This document shows positions 1-8,434 of a stretch of 64,000 nucleotides of DNA, piece by piece. Both the position numbers and the translations under genes were made by a program. The notes under the pieces were generated by a model, which did no database searches, was not told where the DNA came from, and saw nothing but the letters and a program-made list of their open reading frames with translations. Origin of the DNA: an uncultured Ruminococcus sp. (lineage in GTDB: Bacteria; Bacillota; Clostridia; Oscillospirales; Acutalibacteraceae); the NCBI GenBank assembly GCA_902799245.1, contig CADBZY010000006.1, positions 49,141-113,140 of the forward strand, read 5' to 3'. The number at the start of each line of letters is the position of its first letter. Within the stretch, counting starts at the first letter, position 1.

Positions 1-1
1 T

Positions 2-868
2 TTTGTGCTCGGCGGCAGCAGGGAGTATATTTCTCAAAAGACCGGACATATCATAAAATCGATCACCAAACCGCTTGCTTCCATGCGTGAAATGGACGAA
101 TGGAACGGCAAATATATCGGGGATTATTTCAACAGCCCCGAGGGACGGAAATTTCTGATTGAAGCCGCCTTTGTGCAGGCGAAAGCCGACGGTGTGACGC
201 TGCTGGAAATCGGCGAGGACGTCTGGGGACTGGCTGAATTTTTCAACAATGACGTAGGAGAACTGATCGGCATTTTTCAGGAGATCAACCACCGCGTTGC
301 GCCTGAAATCGAGCTGCGCCTGCAAATCGGGCTTTCGCGGCACTGTCCCGTTGACTATTTGGAGGACTGCTTCAGTCGCTTCCGGGGAAGGAAGGAATTC
401 TATTCCATTGACCTCTACGGTGACGAGCTGGCGCAGCCCATCGAAAATTTCGTCCCCATCTATTGTAATGCAGCCGAAGACGGGCTGGTGCTCAAAGCAC
501 ACGTCGGCGAATGGGGAACGGCACAGGATATTGTCACCGCGGTAAAAACGCTTCACCTCGACGAAGTGCAACACGGCATCGCCGCCGCGGATGATGAAAG
601 CGTCATGGATTTTCTGGCGGAGAAAAATATCCGGCTCAATATAACCCCGTCCAGCAACGTCCTTTTAGGCAGAGTTTCGGATATGGAACATCATCCTATC
701 GCCAAGCTCTACCGTCACGGAATCGACGTCACGGTCAATTCCGACGACGTGCTGATCTTTGATTCCGACGTATCGAAGGAATACCTTCGCCTTTACCAAT
801 CCGGCTGCCTGACGGCGGAGGAACTGGACGACATCAGAATAAATTCACTCGGAGGTAAAAAAGCATGA
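2..868 (+). CDS. Adenosine deaminase-family amidohydrolase, 5'-truncated by the window edge
   Basis: C-terminal part of a metal-dependent deaminase of the adenosine/AMP deaminase superfamily. Visible motifs match the family: HVGE near residue 167 (catalytic Glu), QHGI near 190 (metal His), the TPSSN strand, and NSDD near 247 (metal and catalytic Asp). The reading frame is open to the first base and the N-terminal metal-binding HxH motif is missing, so the GTG at position 5 is probably not the real start. Its stop overlaps the next start by 4 bp (ATGA), implying translational coupling with the esterase. The exact substrate (adenosine or another purine) cannot be decided from the fragment. Confidence 0.8.
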   Translation, partial: FVLGGSREYISQKTGHIIKSITKPLASMREMDEWNGKYIGDYFNSPEGRKFLIEAAFVQAKADGVTLLEIGEDVWGLAEFFNNDVGELIGIFQEINHRVAPEIELRLQIGLSRHCPVDYLEDCFSRFRGRKEFYSIDLYGDELAQPIENFVPIYCNAAEDGLVLKAHVGEWGTAQDIVTAVKTLHLDEVQHGIAAADDESVMDFLAEKNIRLNITPSSNVLLGRVSDMEHHPIAKLYRHGIDVTVNSDDVLIFDSDVSKEYLRLYQSGCLTAEELDDIRINSLGGKKA

Positions 869-1644
869 GACTCAGCGGAACGGTTTATTCCAACACACTT
901 GAAATGGACACCCCCATTTCCATCGTCACACCCAACAACCTGACGAAGGATACACCCTACCATGTTGCCTATGTTCTGCACGGACTCAGGGGCAATGCAA
1001 GCAGCTGGCTGGATTATTCCATGCTGTCGGTGTACGCGATGGGCAGTCATACGATATTCATTCTGCCGGACGCCGGGCGCAGCATGTATACCGACATGAA
1101 GCACGGTTTCCGCTACTTCACCTACCTCACCGAAGAACTGCCGCAAATCTGCCGCAGCGTGTTCAACATCTCCGCGGACAGGGAACACACCGCCGTCATG
1201 GGTGCTTCCCTGGGCGGCTACGGCGCTTTGAAGTGCGCCCTCACCAAGCCGGAGCAGTACGGGCTGTGCGCCGCGTTTTCTTCCGGTTGTCTTTTCATCA
1301 AAAACGACCTTGCCCTGATGAAAAAGCACGGTCTTGAAGCGGCGGCACAGATCTGGGGACAGCAGCTTGCGAGCGACATTCCCTCCGCTTTCGGGGAAGA
1401 TCTGGAATGGAAGCCGGAATACGAGCTGACCGAGCTTGCCAAAGCCGCCAAGCAAAAGGGAATTCTGCCCCAAATCTACATGACCTGCGGCACCGAGGAC
1501 AAATTCCATCCCGATCATGTCCAATTCTGCAAGGAACTTGACGAAATCGGCATTGCCTACCAATTTGAGGATTGGCATGCAAAACACGACTTCCTCTGCT
1601 TCGACGAAGCCCTGAAAAGGACGGTCTTTAAATTCAAACTGTAG
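865..1644 (+). CDS. Alpha/beta-hydrolase esterase (esterase D / tributyrin esterase type)
   Basis: A 259-aa cytoplasmic serine esterase of the putative-esterase family that includes S-formylglutathione hydrolase and EstA-like tributyrin esterases. The nucleophile elbow GASLGG places Ser at about residue 115; an Asp in TEDKF (about 212) and a His in AKHDF (about 241) complete a plausible triad. VLHGLRGN near residue 33 fits the oxyanion-hole region. No signal peptide is visible. It overlaps the upstream deaminase-like gene by 4 bp. The natural substrate is unknown; short-chain acyl esters or acetylated sugars are typical for the family. Confidence 0.85.
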   Translation: MRLSGTVYSNTLEMDTPISIVTPNNLTKDTPYHVAYVLHGLRGNASSWLDYSMLSVYAMGSHTIFILPDAGRSMYTDMKHGFRYFTYLTEELPQICRSVFNISADREHTAVMGASLGGYGALKCALTKPEQYGLCAAFSSGCLFIKNDLALMKKHGLEAAAQIWGQQLASDIPSAFGEDLEWKPEYELTELAKAAKQKGILPQIYMTCGTEDKFHPDHVQFCKELDEIGIAYQFEDWHAKHDFLCFDEALKRTVFKFKL

Positions 1645-1645
1645 A

Positions 1646-1748
1646 TCAGGTAGAAGGTAGGAGGTAGGAAGTTTTCCTTCATACATTTGCGTGATGATAG
1701 CATACCTCAACCTCCTACCTTCACCCTTCAACCTTCAACCTTCACCCT
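1646..1748. repeat. Inverted pair of 7-bp tandem arrays after the esterase stop
   Basis: Left array: heptamers AGGTAGA, AGGTAGG, AGGTAGG at 1648-1668. Right array at about 1703-1748, read on the other strand, is AGGGTGA/AGGTTGA-type heptamers. The two face each other across about 34 bp, so the transcript could fold into a long imperfect hairpin. It lies directly after the esterase stop and before the ABC-2 permease genes, so it may act in termination or mRNA stability. It belongs to the same heptamer family as the arrays at 2655, 3584, 6019, 9735 and 54673. Confidence 0.7.
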
Positions 1749-1790
1749 AAATAAATCTTTCTCCTTAAAGAAAGGAGTTTCCGATACCAA

Positions 1791-2627
1791 ATGCACCTAA
1801 TTAAAAGATTAAAAAAGTACCTTCACACGTACCTTCCCTTCACGCGGGCGGGTATTCAGGCGGCGATGGTGTTCCGCACGAATTTCATAGCGTGGTTTGT
1901 CGGGGATATTGTGTACTGTCTGGTGATGTATTACATCTGGCTCGCCGTATTCAATGCATCCGGCGAGGGAATGATGAACGGCTTCACCATGACCGATATG
2001 ACCGTGTTTCTATTTATAACCGCCATGACCCGATTCCTCACCGACAGCGACGGTTCCTACGACGTGGGCGAAGAAGTCAAGGACGGCAATATCGCCATGC
2101 GTCTGATCAAGCCGGTCAGCTTTCACAGCACCTTCCTTTTCACTGAAATCGGCTGGAAGCTGCTTACATTCGGACTGATATTCGCTCCGGTCGTCATCGG
2201 GGTCGAAATCTACAAATACAACGCCTATGGCGGATTTTCGCTGGATATTGCCGCATTTCTGCTCTATCTGGTCAGTATGATATTGAGCTATCTGTTTTCG
2301 TTTTACATGAACGTCTGCTTCGGCTTCATGGCGTTCTTCCTGAAGAATCTCTGGGGCTTCAACATCATCAAATCCAGCATTCTGCGCTTTCTTTCCGGCG
2401 CTATCGTCCCTCTCGCTCTCATGCCCGGCGCGTTGCGGCAGGTGCTGGAATGGCTGCCCTTTTCCTCCCTATGCTACACGCCTGTCATGATCTACATGGG
2501 CAAGTATTCCGGCAGTGAAGCCGCGCTGCGCCTTGCCATTCAATTCGGCTGGGTCATCGGCTTCTACCTCATCTCTAAGCTGATTCTCTCCACTGCCCTC
2601 CGCCACGTCACCGTACAGGGAGGATAA
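1791..2627 (+). CDS. ABC-2 family transporter permease (first of a pair)
   Basis: A 278-aa integral membrane protein with about six hydrophobic segments, similar to the ABC-2 permeases usually encoded as two adjacent permeases plus an ATPase in uncharacterised export systems. The start is supported by AAAGGAG about 13 bases upstream. The gene just downstream encodes a second permease of the same type. No ATP-binding subunit is found next to either gene, so the ATPase must come from elsewhere, possibly beyond the left edge. Substrate unknown. Confidence 0.75.
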   Translation: MHLIKRLKKYLHTYLPFTRAGIQAAMVFRTNFIAWFVGDIVYCLVMYYIWLAVFNASGEGMMNGFTMTDMTVFLFITAMTRFLTDSDGSYDVGEEVKDGNIAMRLIKPVSFHSTFLFTEIGWKLLTFGLIFAPVVIGVEIYKYNAYGGFSLDIAAFLLYLVSMILSYLFSFYMNVCFGFMAFFLKNLWGFNIIKSSILRFLSGAIVPLALMPGALRQVLEWLPFSSLCYTPVMIYMGKYSGSEAALRLAIQFGWVIGFYLISKLILSTALRHVTVQGG

Positions 2628-2727
2628 GGGCGCTGCGCTTGCCGCGTGCTAAGAGAATAGTGAATGGTGAATAATGAATAGTGAATAATTAAGGAAGGCG
2701 CGTTGCGCCTTGGAATGTAAAGAAGGG
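2628..2727. repeat. Heptamer array with GC-rich palindromes between the two permease genes
   Basis: Five GAATRRT-type heptamers run from 2655 to 2689. They are followed at 2695-2711 by a perfect GC-rich stem-loop (AAGGCGC, loop GTT, GCGCCTT), and preceded by a G/C-rich stretch with partial dyad symmetry. The same architecture recurs at 3561, 6019 and 9712. It fills the gap between two genes that should be cotranscribed, so it is more likely a transcribed spacer than a full terminator. Confidence 0.7.
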
Positions 2728-2732
2728 ATATT

Positions 2733-3560
2733 TTGAAAAAGAATCGCATCAAGCATTTTTTTAAGGAAATTCATCGGGCTTTCCGGCTGCAAAGAATGTT
2801 CGCGGCGCTGCATCTGAAAAAGCTCATGGAATACAAAGTCGATTTTACCATAGGCGCCGTTGGATTCATTCTGGAGCAGGTAATCAACATCGCTTTTCTG
2901 ACGATCATCTTCGGTCGGGTGGAAAACCTGCGCGGATGGGGGTATTACGAAGTCCTGTTTATCTACGGCTTCTCCCTCTTTCCCAACGGTCTGGATCACC
3001 TGCTCTTTGACAACATCTGGAATGTCGGCTACTGGATGATCCGCAAGGGAGAATTTGACAAATACCTCACGCGTCCCATCAACACCCTGCTGATCGTCAC
3101 GGTGGAGGAATTTCAGTTGGACGCGTTCGGCAAGCTGCTTTTGGGCATTGCGCTGATGGTGACGTCCATCAGACACATCGATTTGCCCTTCATCTGGTAC
3201 GATATTCCCCTTGCGCTGATTGCCATACTGTTCGGTATGCTGATCTATTCCTCTATCAAGACGATTTTCGGCGCGATTGCATTCTGGACCAAGCGCAGCG
3301 GACATCTGATGGAGGTTGCCTACAATTTGAATCAATTCTCACAGTACCCGGTCAGCATCTACAGCCGTGCGGTGCGCGGCGCAATCACCTACGTCATCCC
3401 CTTTGCCCTCACATCCTATTACCCCGCAAGCTACCTGCTGAGGCACACGCGTCCGGTTTTCAGCATTCTCTCTCCCGCCGTCGCCGCTATCATTCTGATG
3501 ATCATTGCCCTCATCGTCTGGCACAAGGGACTCGACGCCTACGAAAGCGCGGGAAGCTGA
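2733..3560 (+). CDS. ABC-2 family transporter permease (second of a pair)
   Basis: A 275-aa membrane protein with about six transmembrane segments, resembling the partner permease of the same uncharacterised ABC-2 export system. The start codon is TTG at 2733, preceded by AAGAAGGG; no ATG gives a better match to the family's basic N-terminus. It is separated from the first permease by a 105-bp spacer filled with a heptamer/palindrome repeat. The two permeases probably form a heterodimer. Confidence 0.75.
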   Translation: MKKNRIKHFFKEIHRAFRLQRMFAALHLKKLMEYKVDFTIGAVGFILEQVINIAFLTIIFGRVENLRGWGYYEVLFIYGFSLFPNGLDHLLFDNIWNVGYWMIRKGEFDKYLTRPINTLLIVTVEEFQLDAFGKLLLGIALMVTSIRHIDLPFIWYDIPLALIAILFGMLIYSSIKTIFGAIAFWTKRSGHLMEVAYNLNQFSQYPVSIYSRAVRGAITYVIPFALTSYYPASYLLRHTRPVFSILSPAVAAIILMIIALIVWHKGLDAYESAGS

Positions 3561-3656
3561 AGCGCGGCACATGCGTGCCGCTAAGAGAATAGATAATAGA
3601 TAATATTTTCGGAGCGCCTGGAGAAAAAACGCGCTGGATAATAAAAGGATGATTCG
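3561..3656. repeat. Short heptamer array with GC palindrome
   Basis: A stem-loop at 3564-3581 (GCGGCAC / GTGCCGC) directly follows the permease stop. It is followed by three heptamers, AGAGAAT, AGATAAT, AGATAAT, at 3584-3604. The layout matches the spacers at 2628, 6019 and 9712. The Nudix gene's ribosome binding site follows at about 3645. Confidence 0.65.
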
Positions 3657-4169
3657 ATGAAACAGCTTTTTGAAATTGACCTGCACGATTACGACGGATG
3701 CACCAAGGTATTCAGCCGTCCTTCCGCAAGGGGGATTATATTCAGCGAAGGAAAAATTGCCCTTGTCTACAGCAGGAAAGAAAACTACTACAAATTTCCC
3801 GGAGGCGGCATCAAACACGGCGAGGACCCGAAAACCGCCCTTGTGCGCGAGGTCAGGGAAGAAGTGGGCTTGACGGTCATTCCCGAAAGCATTGCCGAAT
3901 TCGGCAGCGTCATGCGCAGGCACAAGAGCAATTATGAACCCGACACCGTCTTTGAGCAGGAGAATTTCTATTATGTGTGTGCTGTAGAGGATGAAATCGC
4001 GGAGCAGCATTTGGACGATTATGAAAAAAAAGCGGAATTTACACTGCAATTCACCGACATTGACGAAGCCATCCGCGTCAACGATGCCTATTCCAGCGAA
4101 AATCTGTTTGATCATATCATGATCAAGCGGGAGCTGCGCGTGCTGCAAATCATACGGGAACAGTATTAA
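3657..4169 (+). CDS. Nudix hydrolase
   Basis: A 170-aa soluble protein carrying a complete Nudix box at about residues 49-71: G-x5-E-x7-REVREE-x-G, starting GGGIKHGED. The family cleaves nucleoside diphosphates linked to another moiety, using Mg2+ bound by the REVREE glutamates. The start is backed by AAAGGA upstream. It is the last gene of the left-hand plus-strand block and faces the DUF6465 gene. The substrate cannot be assigned. Confidence 0.85.
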   Translation: MKQLFEIDLHDYDGCTKVFSRPSARGIIFSEGKIALVYSRKENYYKFPGGGIKHGEDPKTALVREVREEVGLTVIPESIAEFGSVMRRHKSNYEPDTVFEQENFYYVCAVEDEIAEQHLDDYEKKAEFTLQFTDIDEAIRVNDAYSSENLFDHIMIKRELRVLQIIREQY

Positions 4170-4249
4170 TGAGATGGTGTTTTTCCTGCGGTGACGAACT
4201 GCATACACAGAAGATGTACGAAAACTTTTTTCAGTATTACGATTGAAAA

Positions 4250-4292
4250 ATAAAAAGCCGCGGCAAGTCGCTTCAAAAACGGCCTGCCGCGG
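4250..4292 (-). terminator. Rho-independent terminator of the DUF6465 gene
   Basis: GC-rich stem CCGCGGCA (4258-4265) pairs with TGCCGCGG (4285-4292), with four further inner pairs. On the minus strand it is followed by CTTTTTATTT. Confidence 0.85.
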
Positions 4293-4343
4293 TTCATTAT
4301 TTAATCGTTGAAACAAAAAGGTATGCGCTTAATCAGAAAACAA

Positions 4344-4751
4344 TTAGCAGAAGTAAACGTCCATAGCGACGGATTCTTCGCCGGCTACGATGTATGCCTT
4401 GCTCTCGTCGGGCTTGACATAGATCTTGACGTCCTTGTCCTCGCCGACAGTCAGCTTTGCGTTCTTGATGATCTCATCAACGGAAACCTGTACGCCGCCG
4501 AACTCGATGAAAACTTCAGCCTTAGCCTCAACCTTAACTTCTTCCTTAACCTCAACCTTAACTTCTTCCTTAACCTCAGCCTTAGCTGCTGCCTTCTTGG
4601 CTGCGGGCTTCTTCTCAGCGGTCTTCTTAGCTGCGGACTTCTTTGCGGGAGCCTCTACTGCTTCCTCGACTGCTGCGACCTCTGCCTTAACTTCTTCCTT
4701 AACTTCCTTAACCTCTGCCGCTGCGGCAGTTGCTTTCTTTGCACGTGCCAT
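4344..4751 (-). CDS. DUF6465 family protein, Lys/Ala/Glu-rich
   Basis: A 135-aa protein of two parts. The first 80 or so residues are low complexity, with KKxAAKK-type blocks reminiscent of histone-H1-like tails alternating with EVKEEVK blocks. The C-terminal 55 residues look folded, with EFGGVQVSVDEI and a conserved-looking beta/alpha pattern typical of DUF6465 in Clostridia. It is monocistronic with a perfect consensus promoter, a strong AAAGGGG ribosome binding site and its own terminator, suggesting high expression. A role in nucleic-acid binding is only a guess from composition. Confidence 0.75.
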   Translation of the reverse strand: MARAKKATAAAAEVKEVKEEVKAEVAAVEEAVEAPAKKSAAKKTAEKKPAAKKAAAKAEVKEEVKVEVKEEVKVEAKAEVFIEFGGVQVSVDEIIKNAKLTVGEDKDVKIYVKPDESKAYIVAGEESVAMDVYFC

Positions 4752-4829
4752 TGTAGTTACCCCTTTCGGATATGTTTTTTCGTATTTTTTTGGTGTTGAT
4801 AAGCATTAGCTTTATCAACTTACAGGCAT

Positions 4830-4858
4830 ATTATACACCTATTTTTCCCAAATGTCAA
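4830..4858 (-). promoter_or_regulatory. Consensus sigma-A promoter of the DUF6465 gene
   Basis: Minus-strand TTGACA (4853-4858), exactly 17 bp, TATAAT (4830-4835): a perfect match to the vegetative consensus, about 80 bp upstream of the ATG. Confidence 0.85.
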
Positions 4859-4983
4859 ACTTATACAAAATAAAAAATAATATTTGTAGCCATCGACAAA
4901 AATATAATCAAACAAGTGCAATTTATGATTGAATATTGATTAAAAATGACGGTCAGATTCGGCTTTTTGTAACTAAAAAACGG

Positions 4984-5403
4984 TCACACTTCTTCCGCGT
5001 CAGGCGCTGGATTGTCGTTTTTCTTTATAAATTCCAGCTTGTAGCCGTGGAAATACAGTTCCAGCATCGCACCGATAAAGGAATACAACAAATTGTGCGC
5101 CCAGCTAATACTGCCCATTGTAATATGATCGATGATGATCAGTAAAATATAAAAGCCAAAATACGCATAGAAATAATGCCGCACCATCGTTCCGAGTTTC
5201 TTGTTGCGAATATGCCACATCAGGCTGCGGAACATCAGAATAAACGCCGTCACGATAAACATCGCGGAAAAAATCAGAAAAAGAGCGCCAATAATATAAT
5301 ACGCCTTGCCGATGATTCCCCTTCTGACAAGCGACACCATTACAATGAAAAACAGTGCAGCGAATACTCCGCCTGCCTGATTGATGTACTTAAACAGCTT
5401 CAT
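4984..5403 (-). CDS. Small membrane protein, function unknown
   Basis: A 139-aa protein with four predicted membrane helices (about residues 10-28, 35-60, 78-97 and 103-118) and a short charged C-terminal tail. I do not recognise the family. The start overlaps the stop of the upstream acetyltransferase gene by 4 bp, so the two are translationally coupled and likely the last genes of the hisS-aspS transcription unit. Confidence 0.65.
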   Translation of the reverse strand: MKLFKYINQAGGVFAALFFIVMVSLVRRGIIGKAYYIIGALFLIFSAMFIVTAFILMFRSLMWHIRNKKLGTMVRHYFYAYFGFYILLIIIDHITMGSISWAHNLLYSFIGAMLELYFHGYKLEFIKKNDNPAPDAEEV

Positions 5404-5963
5404 TTGACAGTCTCCTTTTTATCGAAATCCTCACTCAGCAGCCCGTAGTGAGCCACATCATAAAATACGCCGTCCTTCATAATTTCCTGTCGGGCAATGC
5501 CCTCAAATACAAACCCCAATTTATCCAGCACTCTGCGGGACGCGGCATTGTTTACCATACAGACCGCGCCGACGCGGTTCAGATCCAGTCTGCCGAAGGC
5601 ATATTCAAGAATGACCCTTCCCGCCTCGGTGGCGATGCCTTTGTTCCACAGTTCCGGATGAATATAGTAGGCAAGCGTCGCGTGCCGGCACCGGCTGTTG
5701 ACATTCACGATGCCGATATTGCCGATCAGACGGTCGGTGCCGTTTTCAAAGATACCGAATTCATAGGATGTCCCCGTGCGCCGGCAGTTGGCGTTGAATT
5801 TGATCCACCAGCGGGCGTGCGATACGTCGAAATCCCGCTGGATATTATAGGTCGTCCGGTAAATCTCGTCGCGGGCGGTCATGTCGGAGAGCGCCTGCGC
5901 GTCGCTTGTTTTGTATGCCCTGAGATAGATCCTCTCGCCCGTCAGTCTGCCGCTCTTCCACAT
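5400..5963 (-). CDS. GNAT acetyltransferase, RimJ/RimL type
   Basis: A 187-aa GNAT-fold acetyltransferase. Its order of elements is typical of RimJ/RimL-like enzymes: RLTGERIYLRAY at the N-terminus, LIGNIGIVN in the central strand, ELWNKGIATEA as the acetyl-CoA pyrophosphate loop, and NNAASRRVLDKLGF near the end. I chose the ATG at 5963 because GGGGTGAG lies 4-5 bases upstream; an in-frame GTG at 5972 lacks a ribosome binding site. The acceptor (ribosomal protein, peptide N-terminus or small molecule) is not known. Confidence 0.8.
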   Translation of the reverse strand: MWKSGRLTGERIYLRAYKTSDAQALSDMTARDEIYRTTYNIQRDFDVSHARWWIKFNANCRRTGTSYEFGIFENGTDRLIGNIGIVNVNSRCRHATLAYYIHPELWNKGIATEAGRVILEYAFGRLDLNRVGAVCMVNNAASRRVLDKLGFVFEGIARQEIMKDGVFYDVAHYGLLSEDFDKKETVK

Positions 5964-6009
5964 TCCACTCACCCCGAAAGCGCTCGCCTGGGAAAAAGAC
6001 GTTCGCTAA

Positions 6010-6105
6010 AATAATAAAGAATACTGAATAATAAATAGTGAATAATGTCGAAGCGCTTCGCGCTGTAATCTATTCACTAACCACTGATCACTGATCTTTG
6101 ATCAC
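6010..6105. repeat. Double heptamer array around a 12-bp palindrome, overlapping the aspS 3' end
   Basis: Four GAATAAT-type heptamers (6019-6046) are followed by the perfect palindrome CGAAGCGCTTCG (6049-6060), then five heptamers (TATTCAC, TAACCAC, TGATCAC, TGATCTT, TGATCAC) at 6071-6105. The second array runs into aspS: the last five codons (Val-Ile-Lys-Asp-Gln) and the stop at 6088-6090 are made of repeat units. This is the largest of the composite arrays. Confidence 0.75.
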
Positions 6106-7869
6106 AGCAATGCCGAGTTCGGCAAGCTGCTTGTCGTCAACCGGCTGCGGAGCGTTGGTCATGGGTTCGCTTGCGTCCTTGACCTTCGGGAAGGCAACCA
6201 CGTCGCGCAGCGATTCCGCCTTGCGCATGAGCATGACCAGTCTGTCAATGCCGATGCCGAAACCGCCGTGCGGCGGTGCGCCGTATTTGAAGGCGTCGGT
6301 GAGGAATCCGAATTTTTCCTGCGCCTGCTCCGGCGTGAAGCCGAGCGCTTCAAACATCTTCTCCTGAAGCTCCGGGTCGGTAATTCTGATGGAACCGGAG
6401 GAAAGCTCTATGCCGTTGAGCACCAGGTCGTAGGCCTTGGCGTAAACCTTATCCGGCGCGTTGTCGAGGTACTGAATGCATTCGTCCAGCGGAGCCGTGA
6501 AGGGATGATGCATGGCGTCCCAGCCCTGTGTCTCGTCGTTATACTCGAAGAAGGGGAATTCCACGACAAAGAGGAAATTGAAGGTGTCGGGAATGATGCC
6601 GAGCCGCTTTGCGGTTTCCTGACGGAGTGCGCCGAGTACCGGAAGCGTCACTTTATTCTTGTCCGCGACAAAGAGAAGCACGTCACCCTTTTCCGCGCCC
6701 ATTCTTTCAAGAATCGCGTCAAGCTGACCTTCGCCGAGGAATTTGGCAAAGGTGCAGGTGGGAGCTTCGTCTGCCCAGCGAATCCACGCAAGGCCTTTTG
6801 CGCCGATGCCTTTTACATATTCCACCAGCTTGTCGATCTCCTTGCGGGTGTAAATCTTCGCCGCGTCCTTCAGGCAGATGCCGCGCACACTGCCGCCGTT
6901 TTCGATGGCGGAGGTGAACACACCGAAGCCGGTGTTGGCGGCGATGTCGGAAATATCGGTGATCTCCATTCCGTAGCGTGTGTCAGGCTTGTCGGAGCCG
7001 TATCTTGACATGGCTTCGTTGTAGGTAATTCTCGGCAGCGGAGTGGGAATGTCAATGCCCATGGTTTCCTTCATCAGGTATTTGACAAAGCCCTCTTCCC
7101 ACGGAAGAACGTCCTCCACCTTATCGACAAAGCTCATTTCCACGTCGATCTGTGTAAATTCCGGCTGACGGTCGGCTCTCAAATCCTCGTCGCGGAAGCA
7201 GCGTGCCAGCTGGAAGTATTTGTCGAAGCCGGACACCATGAGCAGCTGCTTGTAGAGCTGCGGCGACTGCGGCAGGGCGTAGAAGCTGCCGTTATGTACA
7301 CGGCTGGGAATGATGTAGTCCCTCGCGCCTTCGGGAGTGGATTTGATCATCATGGGGGTTTCTATCTCGATAAATCCGTTGTCCGAGAAGTATTTTCTCG
7401 TCGCCTGCATGACCTGATGCTTGAAGAGAATGTTCTTCATTAGCACCGGACGGCGAAGGTCAAGATAGCGATTTTTCAGACGGATGTCCTCGCCTGTCTT
7501 GCAGTTATCGGTAATCTCGAATGCCGGCGTAATTGCCTTGTTGAGGATTCTCAGCTTGGTGACGGCGATTTCAATGTCACCAGTGGGAATTTCGGGATTC
7601 TTGGACGAGCGCTCGCGAACGGTTCCCACAACAGCCAGAACATACTCGCTGCGGCAGGACTTTGCCTTTTCAAATACGGCTTTGTCGGTGGTTTCGTCAA
7701 ATGTCAATTGCAGAATGCCCGTGCGGTCGCGCAGGTCGATGAAGATCAGGCCGCCCTTGTCGCGCTGCTTCTGCACCCAGCCGCAGACCGTAACGGTTTC
7801 TCCGATGTTTTCGGCTCTCAGCGTGCCGCAGTAATGGCTTCGCTTCAGCCCTGTCAGTGTTTCAGACAT
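6088..7869 (-). CDS. aspS: Aspartyl-tRNA synthetase
   Basis: A 593-aa class II synthetase of the bacterial type, charging tRNA-Asp with aspartate. In order: an OB-fold anticodon-binding domain (about 15-110), motif 2 FRDEDLRADRQPEF, the bacterial GAD insertion in the middle, and motif 3 GFGIGIDRLVMLM near the C-terminus. GGAGGAATGAAAC precedes the ATG. Because gatCAB is also present in this window, the enzyme may be non-discriminating and also charge tRNA-Asn for transamidation, but the sequence alone does not settle this. The last codons lie inside a heptamer repeat. Confidence 0.97.
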   Translation of the reverse strand: MSETLTGLKRSHYCGTLRAENIGETVTVCGWVQKQRDKGGLIFIDLRDRTGILQLTFDETTDKAVFEKAKSCRSEYVLAVVGTVRERSSKNPEIPTGDIEIAVTKLRILNKAITPAFEITDNCKTGEDIRLKNRYLDLRRPVLMKNILFKHQVMQATRKYFSDNGFIEIETPMMIKSTPEGARDYIIPSRVHNGSFYALPQSPQLYKQLLMVSGFDKYFQLARCFRDEDLRADRQPEFTQIDVEMSFVDKVEDVLPWEEGFVKYLMKETMGIDIPTPLPRITYNEAMSRYGSDKPDTRYGMEITDISDIAANTGFGVFTSAIENGGSVRGICLKDAAKIYTRKEIDKLVEYVKGIGAKGLAWIRWADEAPTCTFAKFLGEGQLDAILERMGAEKGDVLLFVADKNKVTLPVLGALRQETAKRLGIIPDTFNFLFVVEFPFFEYNDETQGWDAMHHPFTAPLDECIQYLDNAPDKVYAKAYDLVLNGIELSSGSIRITDPELQEKMFEALGFTPEQAQEKFGFLTDAFKYGAPPHGGFGIGIDRLVMLMRKAESLRDVVAFPKVKDASEPMTNAPQPVDDKQLAELGIAVIKDQ

Positions 7870-7904
7870 GTTTCATTCCTCCAAAAAATAATAGCAATTT
7901 TTCT

Positions 7905-8387
7905 CTACAGTTCTATATAGTAAGGGCAGATGTTTTCGTAATGCCCGTCTTTCATCCTGAATCCCTTGGGAATCACACCCAACTGATGAAATCCGATCTT
8001 TTCATAAAGCCGCCTGGCGGCTGTGTTGGTTTCAACCACGGCGTTGAATTGCAAAATACGGAAGCCGAGCTGTCCGGCTGCCTGAATGCAGTCACGTACG
8101 AGTGCTTCCCCTATGTGCATTCCGCGACAGTCGGATGCTACCGCATAGCTTGCGTTGCAGATATGACCGCATCGACCGACGTTGTTCGGGTGAAGAATAT
8201 ACAGCCCTGCAATGCGTCCGCTGTCGTCCACCGCCACCGCGCTCCTGCTTTGCGAGGAAAAGAATGGCTCCGCCGTCTGCTCATTCAGTGGTTCCTCCTG
8301 CGGAAAGGCAATGCCCTGCGCCACGACTTCATTCCAGATGTCGGTCATGGCTTGTATGTCGTCTGCTTGAAACATTCTTACTTTCAT
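7905..8387 (-). CDS. GNAT family N-acetyltransferase
   Basis: A 160-aa single-domain GNAT enzyme. The acetyl-CoA loop reads SDCRGMHIGEAL at about residues 85-96, followed by NTAARRLYEKIGF near the C-terminus. AAGGAT upstream supports the ATG. It lies 35 bp upstream of aspS in the same orientation, within the hisS-aspS run. The acceptor is unknown. Confidence 0.75.
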   Translation of the reverse strand: MKVRMFQADDIQAMTDIWNEVVAQGIAFPQEEPLNEQTAEPFFSSQSRSAVAVDDSGRIAGLYILHPNNVGRCGHICNASYAVASDCRGMHIGEALVRDCIQAAGQLGFRILQFNAVVETNTAARRLYEKIGFHQLGVIPKGFRMKDGHYENICPYYIEL

Positions 8388-8434
8388 TGATAACAGATCC
8401 TTCCCGGGGAGAATTTTGTGGATGTAAAAACCCG

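Noticed and set aside
4308..4799. 163-aa Leu/Cys-rich frame opposite the DUF6465 gene
   Set aside because: Artefact of the Lys/Glu repeats read on the other strand.
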